This document shows positions 7,280-12,992 of a DNA stretch of 12,992 nucleotides, piece after piece. The first letter of the stretch is position 1. The number at the start of each line of letters is the position of its first letter. Origin of the DNA: CAZKRU01 sp964555235 (GTDB lineage: Bacteria; Verrucomicrobiota; Verrucomicrobiia; Methylacidiphilales; CAMAQI01); contig CAZKRU010000094.1 of the NCBI GenBank assembly GCA_964555235.1, forward strand, positions 1-12,992. Reading direction: 5' to 3'. The notes below the pieces were generated by a model. The model searched no databases. It had not been told where the DNA came from and saw nothing but the letters and a program-made list of their open reading frames with translations. The position numbers and the translations under genes are program-made.

Positions 7280-7452
7280 CTCACACAAAGACCCCCAAGA
7301 AAAATCATTTTTCGCGCAGAGAACGCCGAGTCCGCTGAGAAAACGGTTTTTTTTTACCCTCTGCGAGCACGGCGATCTCTGCGCGGAAAAATCCCTTCCT
7401 AAGTTCGCTTCCTTGATTACCCAAAGGCACAGGGGCTCTGGCTTTGTGTGAG
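7280..7452. repeat. Nested (composite) inverted repeat between the permease and TIM-barrel genes
   Basis: The outer arms are ctcacacaaag (7280-7290) and its exact reverse complement ctttgtgtgag (7442-7452). Inside lies a 32-nt imperfect palindrome, with the left arm at 7308-7339, the right arm at about 7359-7391, and a 19-nt loop containing a 9-T run. The inner arms are tandem 9-base units: CGCNGAGNN three times at 7315-7341, and CTCNGCGNN-like three times at 7359-7385 (the middle unit starts CAC). The outer 11-mer is shared with the palindrome at 33-135. The inner unit is shared with the palindrome at 9329-9423. No coding sequence is supported between 7218 and 7481. Confidence 0.75.
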
Positions 7453-7481
7453 GAACCAACTTACATCCCCACGCAATTCCA

Positions 7482-8282
7482 TCATCCCCCGGAAGCCGTG
7501 TACTTCCGAAGTCCCCGCCTCCAAAGAAACTGTGAAAGAAGCGCAATCCCGATCACCCAACCTCCCTGAATCATCAATCCGCGAAACAACTCCATCCCAC
7601 GAATTCGCCCTTCAAAGACTGAAATCGGAAACCAGAGCTCATACGGGAATGGAGTCCATTTGATGATCTCCAGCGCTGTCGGCGGAAGTAATTCCAACGG
7701 GAAAAGATGCCCGGAGAAAAAATATTCGCAGGAGAAAAAGATGAAGACCAATGTCGAAATCTCCAAAATCCAAAAAGCGCACATTGCCAGGGTATAGGCA
7801 ATGAGAAATTGAAGCAACGCCGCCAGAAGGATCGAAAGCCCGGTCGCCCCCCAAATCCACGATTCAGAGGGAAAACTCAAATACTGACGAAAGCAAAAGA
7901 GCACCAGAAACACTGGCGGAAGAGTCACAAAAACATAAGTGAGGCGATTCGCCCCAAAAAGACTCAGCCGATAAAGGAGATGGTTTACCGGCCGGAGCAG
8001 GATCATATTCAAATGCCCATCGCGAATTTCCGAGGCGATCTGCCACTCGTCATCCGACGGAGTCACCAAGGATTCCACCACGAGCGCCAACAGAAAGTAG
8101 GAAATCATATTTTCATAGGTGTACCCGTTTATCATCCGATCAGGACTCCCATAAACCGTCTCCCAGAAATAAATCAGTCCGAAGAGCGGAATAATACTGA
8201 ACCCGGCCCGAAGTAGAAAATTCCACCGATAGACAAAGGTGTTTTGAAGACCGATCCGGAAGACTTGTGAGTAGAGCTTCAT
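7482..8282 (-). CDS. ABC-2 type exporter permease (COG4587-like)
   Basis: Integral membrane subunit of an ABC exporter. It has 266 residues with about six hydrophobic segments (roughly 24-45, 58-78, 110-135, 145-165, 170-195 and 235-255). The N-terminal pattern YRWNFLLR and the cytoplasmic segment EIRDGHLNMILLRPVNHLLYRL are typical of the ABC-2 permeases that pair with the ATPase type encoded just upstream. The ATG at 8282 overlaps the ATPase TGA in an ATGA arrangement (4 nt), and no separate ribosome site is visible, so translational coupling is likely. Exporters of this kind normally have a second, dissimilar permease gene directly after the first. Here the next 270 bp contain only a palindromic repeat and then an unrelated gene. 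The substrate is unknown. Confidence 0.9.
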   Translation of the reverse strand: MKLYSQVFRIGLQNTFVYRWNFLLRAGFSIIPLFGLIYFWETVYGSPDRMINGYTYENMISYFLLALVVESLVTPSDDEWQIASEIRDGHLNMILLRPVNHLLYRLSLFGANRLTYVFVTLPPVFLVLFCFRQYLSFPSESWIWGATGLSILLAALLQFLIAYTLAMCAFWILEISTLVFIFFSCEYFFSGHLFPLELLPPTALEIIKWTPFPYELWFPISVFEGRIRGMELFRGLMIQGGWVIGIALLSQFLWRRGLRKYTASGG

Positions 8283-9265
8283 GAACGATTCGTCTGATCC
8301 GCAAATACATTTCGAATGACTTCTTCAATTGGAACTTCTTCCACCGTGAGATCGAGAATTTCGCGACTCGCCAAAATTTCCCGGCAGGTATCGGAAATTC
8401 GCTCCCGGGGAACCTTAATCTGAAGCGCTGTCGCTTCCTGAGTCAAGACCTCCCCCCACGACTTCGCATCGAGAAGATCGAGCCCTGCTGAAGCGGTAAA
8501 CTTTACGATTTTATGATCGGCAAATTTTTCCAGAATCGATTGCAGCGCTCCATCATAACAAAGCCCGCCATGATCAACGATCATCACCCGGGAACAAAGC
8601 TCCTGAATATCCTGCATGTAGTGGCTCGTCAGAAGAATCGTGACGTGGTTTTCGGTATTATAATACTTCAGAAAATCCCGGACTTTTTTCTGCGAAGTGA
8701 CATCCAGCCCAATCGTCGGCTCATCCAACAACAAAACTTCCGGGCCGTGAAGAAGTGCATTGATCAACTCGAACTTCATCCGTTCTCCCAGAGAAAGCTC
8801 GCGAACCATGATCTGAAGTTTTTCCCGAACCTCCAAGAGATCGACTAACTGATCGAGTCGTTTACGAAAGAGAACGTCGTCCAATCCATAGATCACTCGC
8901 GAGAGCTCGAGCGAATCCAAGGCCGGAAGATCCCACCAGAGTGCATTCTTCTGTCCCATCACCAACGAGAATCGCCGCTTAAAATCGTTCTTCCGCTCCC
9001 ACGGCGTAAACCCAAGAACCGTGGCGCTTCCGGAACTCGGATGCAACAGTCCTGCCAGCATCTTGAGCGTCGTCGTCTTTCCCGCACCATTCGGTCCCAG
9101 GAACCCCACAAACTCCCCCGGCTCTACGCAAAATGAAATCTCCCGGGCGGCGTGAACCGTCTCATACTCCCGCTGATAAAGCCCCTGAATCGCCCCCAAA
9201 AGCCCAGGCTTTTTTTTATAAGTACGATACGTCTTCGATAGCTTCTGAACCTCAATCGTGAACAT
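8279..9265 (-). CDS. ABC exporter ATP-binding protein (COG4586-like)
   Basis: Cytoplasmic nucleotide-binding subunit that powers the permease encoded immediately downstream. The sequence shows Walker A GPNGAGKT at 57-64, a Q-loop near Q105 (VMGQKNALWWDLP), the signature LSLGE at 157-161 (LSLGER, a variant of LSGGQ usual in this subfamily), Walker B LLLDEP at 178-183, and the H-loop His at 213 (TSHYMQD). A C-terminal domain of about 90 residues follows (about 235-328) and ends in EEVPIEEVIRNVF, as is typical of the drug/polysaccharide exporter-type ATPases. The about 35-residue N-terminal insertion before the core (KKKPGLLGAIQGLYQREYETVHA) is also characteristic of the family. The ATG at 9265 is preceded by AAGG 7 nt upstream. 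It is the first gene of the minus-strand block. The cargo is not predictable. Confidence 0.93.
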   Translation of the reverse strand: MFTIEVQKLSKTYRTYKKKPGLLGAIQGLYQREYETVHAAREISFCVEPGEFVGFLGPNGAGKTTTLKMLAGLLHPSSGSATVLGFTPWERKNDFKRRFSLVMGQKNALWWDLPALDSLELSRVIYGLDDVLFRKRLDQLVDLLEVREKLQIMVRELSLGERMKFELINALLHGPEVLLLDEPTIGLDVTSQKKVRDFLKYYNTENHVTILLTSHYMQDIQELCSRVMIVDHGGLCYDGALQSILEKFADHKIVKFTASAGLDLLDAKSWGEVLTQEATALQIKVPRERISDTCREILASREILDLTVEEVPIEEVIRNVFADQTNRS

Positions 9266-9272
9266 GCCGAGA

Positions 9273-9276
9273 CCTT
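9273..9276 (-). promoter_or_regulatory. Shine-Dalgarno of the ABC ATPase gene
   Basis: AAGG on the minus strand, 7 nt before the ATG at 9265, supports that start. Confidence 0.55.
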
Positions 9277-9328
9277 AACCCAAAAACCAGATCCGCCCAT
9301 CCAAAAGATGCATTCACTGAAAGTGTCG

Positions 9329-9423
9329 CGCGCGGAGGACGCAGAGCTCGCGGAGAAGAGCTGTTTTTTGTTTTTGTTTGAGCTTAAAAGTAAAACCTCG
9401 GCGAACTCTGCGTCCTCCGCGCG
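9329..9423. repeat. Palindromic repeat between the divergent ABC and lpxK operons
   Basis: The left arm (9329-9355) and right arm (9397-9423) are near-perfect reverse complements over 27 nt, beginning and ending cgcgcggagg / cctccgcgcg. They are separated by a 41-nt T/A-rich loop. Each arm is a degenerate tandem of 9-base units, CGCRGAGNN on the left and CTCNGCGNN on the right. The unit type matches the inner arms at 7308-7391. The repeat lies in the 227-bp region (9266-9492) that must also hold the divergent promoters of the ATPase gene and lpxK. I see no clear promoter elements there. Confidence 0.8.
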
Positions 9424-9492
9424 AGGAAATGGATCGTCCCCTCTCTCACATTGAGGCTTGTCCCTTTTGCCGCCTCGACCTACAACCAGATA

Positions 9493-10743
9493 ATGTCAAA
9501 ACCGCTCGAGCAACTGGAGCAGTTCGCCATCGACGTGATCCTTGAACGTCGCTACGGCAAGCGCGCAGCTTTGTTGCGCACCTTCCTTTACGCCCTCTCG
9601 CTCCTCTACACCCGGATCATCCGGCTCCGACTTTATCTTTACGAGAAGCGTATCATGCGAGTCCACTCCCTTGGCTGCCTCGTGATCAGCATTGGAAATC
9701 TCACGGTCGGAGGAACTGGAAAGACGCCGCTCGTTGAAAAAATCTCCAAGGAACTCACGCAAGCCGGACGGAAAGTCGCCATCCTCAGCCGCGGCTATAA
9801 GAGCGTCAAACGGCCTCTCTGGGATCGCATCAAAGATCGCCTCTTGTTTCGTGAAGATGAAGTCCCTCCCCGCTTGGTCTCGGACGGAAAAACCCTCTTC
9901 CTCGATTCCGAGCACGCCGGAGATGAACCCTTCATGCTGGCTCACAATCTTCACAATGTCGCGGTCGTTGTTGATAAAAACCGCGTCAAGGGAGGTTTGT
10001 ATGCCATTCGAAAATTCAAAACCGATACGCTTCTCCTGGATGATGGATTTCAATATCTCCCGCTGAAGGAACGATTTGATATTGTCCTCATCGATCGCGA
10101 AACTCCGTACGGAAACCAATTCCTTCTCCCGCGCGGAACGCTTCGCGAGCCTCCCGATCATCTGAAACGCGCCAATCTGATCTTTATCACCAAATGCACG
10201 GGCGATGATATTTCCGGATTAAAAAAAGAACTGCGTGCCTTGAATACCCACGCGCCAATCATTGAATGCCGCCATCGCGCCAAGTATCTTCAAAATGTTT
10301 ACACCGAGGAACGCCAACCGCTCGAATTTTTGAAGGAGCTCCGCATTGGATCAATCTCTGGAATCGCGCGGCCGGAAAGTTTTGAGGAGGGGCTGAAAGT
10401 CCTGGGAGGCGATATCATTTTCTCCCGTCAGTACGCGGATCACCATCGTTTTTCAATGCAGGAAATCGTGAACATGATCACACGATGCAAAACCCGGGGA
10501 GCGCGCGCGGTTTTAACGACTGAAAAGGACGCTGTGCGGATGCCTCGCTTGGAACACCCGGCGCTCCCCGTCTATTACTTACGAGTGGAGATCGAGATTA
10601 TTCACGGGCAGGAACATTTTGAAAAATTCATTCAATTCGCCTCTCGAAAAAATATCGTAAACCCAGAAAAGCGCGAAGCGATTCTCCAGGATCTCGCCAA
10701 CGGTCGCACCCCCTCCCACGCCAGCGAGCTCACGCATGCCTGA
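9493..10743 (+). CDS. lpxK: Tetraacyldisaccharide 4'-kinase (lipid A biosynthesis)
   Basis: Membrane-associated kinase that phosphorylates the 4' position of the lipid A disaccharide, the sixth step of the Raetz pathway, on the inner face of the inner membrane. A hydrophobic anchor (about 27-50) precedes the P-loop GNLTVGGTGKT at 68-78. SRGYKS and AGDEPFMLA follow, then the Mg-binding DDGFQ at 183-187, LLPRGTLREP, the DHHRF motif (316-320) with the family's conserved His, and TTEKDAVR. At 416 residues it is longer than the about 330-residue enterobacterial enzyme. It has extra N-terminal residues before the anchor and an insertion between SRGYKS and AGDEP. The frame extends to a TTG at 9451, but the ATG at 9493 is the first conventional start and gives an N-terminus with a plausible amphipathic helix. 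No strong ribosome site precedes either. It overlaps the glycosyltransferase gene by 8 nt. Confidence 0.94.
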   Translation: MSKPLEQLEQFAIDVILERRYGKRAALLRTFLYALSLLYTRIIRLRLYLYEKRIMRVHSLGCLVISIGNLTVGGTGKTPLVEKISKELTQAGRKVAILSRGYKSVKRPLWDRIKDRLLFREDEVPPRLVSDGKTLFLDSEHAGDEPFMLAHNLHNVAVVVDKNRVKGGLYAIRKFKTDTLLLDDGFQYLPLKERFDIVLIDRETPYGNQFLLPRGTLREPPDHLKRANLIFITKCTGDDISGLKKELRALNTHAPIIECRHRAKYLQNVYTEERQPLEFLKELRIGSISGIARPESFEEGLKVLGGDIIFSRQYADHHRFSMQEIVNMITRCKTRGARAVLTTEKDAVRMPRLEHPALPVYYLRVEIEIIHGQEHFEKFIQFASRKNIVNPEKREAILQDLANGRTPSHASELTHA

Positions 10744-11815
10744 CCCCCTTCGCATTGCGCTCGTGCGACGTCGCTACTCTCCTACGGGCGGAGCGGAGCG
10801 CTATCTGGAGCGACTCGCGCAATCCCTCATGGCACAAGGGTGCTCGATCAGTCTTTGGTGCGAATCCTGGCCAAAGTCTCATTCCGTGATTAAAGAGATC
10901 TACCCCCTCTCTTCCAACAGTGTCGAATCATTCGCCGCTGCCGTTCAAAAGGCCAAGATCCGGGAAAAAGCCGATCTCATTTTTACACTCGATCGAGTTC
11001 CCGGATGTGATCTCTATCGCGTCGGAGATGGAATTCATGCAGAATGGCTCAAACATCGCGCCCACTACCGCCCATGGATTGGCACACTCAGCAACTGGAT
11101 TAAACCGAAGAACCGAATTGTCTGTCAGTTGGATCTGGAGATTTTCTCCGATCCTGCGCTTCAGGGGATTATCGCCAACTCCAAGATGGTGAAAGAGGAG
11201 ATTGTCCAACGATACGGCGTTCCGGAAAATAAAATTCAGGTGATTCACAACGGAATTCCTTACACCACCTTCAGTTCAGGAAATCGTGAACTCGGACGAA
11301 AGGCGCTTCAGGTGGCCATTGACGAGTACTTGGTTCTCCTCGTGGGAGCAGGGAGTGAGCGCAAGGGGATCCGTTATCTGAAAGCAGCCATTGCGGGAAT
11401 GAGCCCCTCGCCACGTTTAGTAATCATCTCCCAACCCCCTTCTGTCGAACTTCAACATCTTTACGCGGCCGCCGACGTCTTCGCCCTGCCAACCCTCTAC
11501 GATCCTTTTGCCAATGTGACACTCGAAGCGTTGGCCGCAGGATTGCCCGTGATTACCACCCGTCACAACGGCGCCCACGAGATTATCACTCACGAAAAGA
11601 ACGGAGTCGTTTTAGACCGCGCCAACAACATCGAAGGAATTCGAAAACTCTTGGAACGCTTTCGAGATCCAAAAGAACGCGAAAAATTCCGAGAGCCCGC
11701 CCGACAACTCGCCGCCCAATTTACCATGGAGCGAAATGTCGAAGAGACGCTGAAAGTAATTGAAGCGATTCTTGAGAAGAAACGAGTAAACCAAAGTGCT
11801 GCTGATACGCACTGA
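10736..11815 (+). CDS. GT4 glycosyltransferase, WaaG-like (LPS core)
   Basis: GT-B fold retaining glycosyltransferase of family 4, probably acting on LPS core at the cytoplasmic face of the inner membrane. The N-terminal domain begins IALVRRRYSPTGGAERYL with the GG acceptor-side loop at 18-19. CDLYRVGDGIHAEWL around 100-115 resembles the equivalent WaaG segment. The linker region has IIANSKMVKEEIVQRYGVPENKIQVIHNGI. The donor-site motif is DPFANVTLE, with D256 in place of the first glutamate of the usual EX7E and E264 as the second. ALAAGLPVITT follows. The length (359 residues) is close to WaaG (about 374). The start codon lies 8 nt before the end of lpxK, indicating coupled translation and a shared LPS role. 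Sugar donor and acceptor are not predictable. An O-antigen or exopolysaccharide role is the alternative. Confidence 0.88.
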   Translation: MPDPLRIALVRRRYSPTGGAERYLERLAQSLMAQGCSISLWCESWPKSHSVIKEIYPLSSNSVESFAAAVQKAKIREKADLIFTLDRVPGCDLYRVGDGIHAEWLKHRAHYRPWIGTLSNWIKPKNRIVCQLDLEIFSDPALQGIIANSKMVKEEIVQRYGVPENKIQVIHNGIPYTTFSSGNRELGRKALQVAIDEYLVLLVGAGSERKGIRYLKAAIAGMSPSPRLVIISQPPSVELQHLYAAADVFALPTLYDPFANVTLEALAAGLPVITTRHNGAHEIITHEKNGVVLDRANNIEGIRKLLERFRDPKEREKFREPARQLAAQFTMERNVEETLKVIEAILEKKRVNQSAADTH

Positions 11816-11828
11816 ATTATCAACGATT

Positions 11829-12428
11829 ATGGAGTACAGCTATGCTTTCTTTATTGCCGCACAGACCGATCCAGTAACTCCAGCCCCAGATCAATACGGA
11901 TCTTTAGCCAACCTCGTCCTCTTGGGAGCCCCATCACTTGAAAAAGCTGAAATCTGGGCAAGGAAATATGTTCAAAAAACACTGCTCGACGATCATCCTG
12001 AGCAGAAGTTAACCGAACTTGTAGTCATTCCCATTCATGACACGATTTTTACCCATGAAGGCACCCAGCCAATTGATTGGAGCACTTTTCCCATGCAAGC
12101 CATGAGCAAATACGATGACCATCCTCATGATTTTCACTCTTCAGGATGCATCATCAATGAAAACAAAAGCGGTAGTAATTCTTTACTAAAAGACTGGGAT
12201 AATCTCGCCGCATTAAAAAAACAGGTGCCTGATGGCGCAAATTTAAATTGGGATGAGACAAAACAATTTTATTATTTGGTCTATTCTGACTCTTGTGCGT
12301 TTGTGACAAAATCCGTTAACTTCGCGACCGCACCCATTCCATTTATTAAAAACCAAATGCACGCACTCCAGTCCGCCTCCAATATCACCGTAACGGTCTG
12401 GCCCGGCGTAGAAACGTACAAAGATTAA
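11829..12428 (+). CDS. Hypothetical protein, unrecognised family
   Basis: I do not recognise this 199-residue protein. It begins MEYSYAFFIAAQ. No cleavable signal peptide or membrane segment is evident, and it looks like a soluble mixed alpha/beta protein. A central His/Asp-rich patch (KYDDHPHDFHSSG, about 100-112) and an aromatic FYYLVYSDSCAFV strand stand out. The frame extends upstream to a GTG at 11796 inside the glycosyltransferase gene, but the ATG at 11829 (13 nt after that gene's stop) is the simpler start. It ends 2 nt before the MotA-like gene, so the two are probably cotranscribed. Hand counts of three 60-base rows give 40, 43 and 30% GC, against 63% in one row of the preceding gene, so the region may be acquired or less constrained. 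The tight packing and sustained open frame make it likely to be a real gene. Confidence 0.75.
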   Translation: MEYSYAFFIAAQTDPVTPAPDQYGSLANLVLLGAPSLEKAEIWARKYVQKTLLDDHPEQKLTELVVIPIHDTIFTHEGTQPIDWSTFPMQAMSKYDDHPHDFHSSGCIINENKSGSNSLLKDWDNLAALKKQVPDGANLNWDETKQFYYLVYSDSCAFVTKSVNFATAPIPFIKNQMHALQSASNITVTVWPGVETYKD

Positions 12429-12430
12429 TC

Positions 12431-12961
12431 ATGAAACCAAAAAGTGCCGCCTTCTTCAGCCTATTTCTGATCTTCTTCGGAATTTTCGGGTCATTTGCAT
12501 GGAATGGAGGCTCCCTTTCCTCACTGATGGTTCCATCGCAGTTCATGATCGTATTTTTGGGAACTCTTGGCATCACCGCATTAACTTTCGGTTGGAGCGC
12601 CACTTTAAACGCAATCAAGGCCCTCAGTCTCCTATGGAGCGAAGACCCCAATCCCCAAGTCAACGTAACCAATCGTAATATTTTTCAATTCATGGCAGAG
12701 CGCACGTATTGCATGGGATGTGTCGCGTCCATCATGGGAATCATGATTACGATGGGACATCTGGGCGGAGATAAGCAGGACATTGGAAATCATGTCGTCT
12801 CATCGCTAAGCGCACTCGTCTATGCCGCTATTTTTTCAGAAGTTCTACTTCGCCCTGCCGCCGCAAGAATCGACTTCCTCCTCCAACATCAGGAGACAAC
12901 CTCCAAACTCCCTTGTTGGATTTGGATGCTTTACGGACTGAGACCTCTGCAAAAGTGGTGA
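12431..12961 (+). CDS. Compact MotA/TolQ/ExbB-like membrane protein
   Basis: A 176-residue inner-membrane protein with four predicted helices: about 7-24, 33-55, 94-112 and 120-142. The first pair, containing VPSQFMIVFLGTLGITALTFG (34-54), resembles the MotA N-terminal PSAFLIVFGGTLGAT-type hairpin. The second pair, MGCVASIMGIMITMGHLGG...VVSSLSALVYAAIFSEVLLRPAAARI, resembles the MotA/ExbB channel-forming helices 3 and 4. The cytoplasmic segment between helices 2 and 3 is only about 40 residues, against about 100 in stator MotA. The proline of helix 3 that is conserved in MotA is not evident. It could therefore be a divergent mini-member of the proton-channel family, or a remnant. A MotB/ExbD-like partner would be expected downstream, beyond the window. 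It sits 2 nt after the unknown gene and shares its lower GC. Confidence 0.7.
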   Translation: MKPKSAAFFSLFLIFFGIFGSFAWNGGSLSSLMVPSQFMIVFLGTLGITALTFGWSATLNAIKALSLLWSEDPNPQVNVTNRNIFQFMAERTYCMGCVASIMGIMITMGHLGGDKQDIGNHVVSSLSALVYAAIFSEVLLRPAAARIDFLLQHQETTSKLPCWIWMLYGLRPLQKW

Positions 12962-12974
12962 AGTGGCGTGAAAA

Positions 12975-12992
12975 ATGCTTGAGGAAGAGATG
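12975..12992 (+). CDS. Possible 5' end of a further gene, cut by the window edge
   Basis: An ATG at 12975, 13 nt after the MotA-like stop, opens a frame (MLEEEM...) that continues to the window end. Position and spacing fit the next gene of the operon, possibly a MotB-like partner. Six codons cannot establish that it is coding. Confidence 0.3.

Noticed and set aside
7280..7452. CRISPR array or intrinsic terminator
   Set aside because: The repeated units are contiguous 9-mers without spacers. The T run lies in the loop rather than after the stem, so neither a CRISPR nor a classic terminator fits.
7707..8216. 169-codon plus-strand frame opposite the permease
   Set aside because: It is a shadow of a membrane protein gene, with Lys/Gln/Arg-rich translation and no motif.
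9496..10161. 221-codon minus-strand frame opposite lpxK
   Set aside because: It is antisense to the conserved LpxK catalytic region. Its acidic composition mirrors the basic/hydrophobic codons of lpxK.
11796..12961. Toxin-antitoxin or defence module formed by the unknown gene and the membrane protein
   Set aside because: No toxin, nuclease, antitoxin DNA-binding or defence motif is visible. The membrane protein resembles the MotA/ExbB family instead.

Overview
The window reads as ordinary chromosome of a Gram-negative bacterium. It carries lpxK (lipid A 4'-kinase) next to a WaaG-like core glycosyltransferase, so the organism makes LPS. Several features remind me of the Verrucomicrobiota/PVC neighbourhood: an LpxK with a long N-terminal extension and a Lys/Arg-rich insertion after the Walker A region, the UxaC sequence type, and intergenic palindromes built of 'ctctgcg'- and 'cttcgtg'-type units. 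That placement comes from family memory, not a search, and Omnitrophota or another LPS-bearing lineage is not excluded. Base composition looks close to 50% GC, with a visibly AT-richer right end.

Layout, left to right. (1) 1-148: intergenic, with a palindrome made of 8-base units. (2) 149-1561, minus: uxaC, uronate isomerase. It is divergent across about 90 bp from (3) 1650-2657, plus: a long cyclic-nucleotide-binding-domain protein with an unrecognised C-terminal half. (4) A minus-strand block converges on it, with only 1 nt between the stops. In transcription order (right to left) it holds an ABC exporter ATPase (8279-9265), its permease (7482-8282), a 270-bp gap with a nested palindrome, a xylose-isomerase-like TIM-barrel protein (6288-7211), a UPF0104/LPG-synthase-TM membrane protein (5326-6318), cca (3937-5250) and folC (2659-3930). 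(5) A divergent intergenic region (9266-9492) with a third palindrome. (6) A plus-strand block: lpxK (9493-10743), a WaaG-like GT4 (10736-11815), an unrecognised 199-residue protein (11829-12428), a compact MotA/TolQ-like four-helix membrane protein (12431-12961), and possibly the first codons of another gene at 12975.

How the genes fit together. lpxK and the glycosyltransferase overlap by 8 nt and form an envelope/LPS pair. The ABC ATPase and permease overlap by 4 nt and form an exporter, but the second permease usual for this exporter type is not present beside them. cca and folC are housekeeping genes (tRNA 3'-end maturation and folate polyglutamylation). uxaC is an isolated sugar-acid catabolic gene whose only local candidate regulator is the divergent CRP-like protein.

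I see no defence island, CRISPR array, transposase, integrase, rRNA or tRNA gene. The observations most worth following are the three structured palindromes with internal 8/9-base periodicity, the low-GC unknown gene plus mini-MotA pair, the CRP-like protein lacking the usual ribose-contact glutamate, and the exporter with one permease gene.
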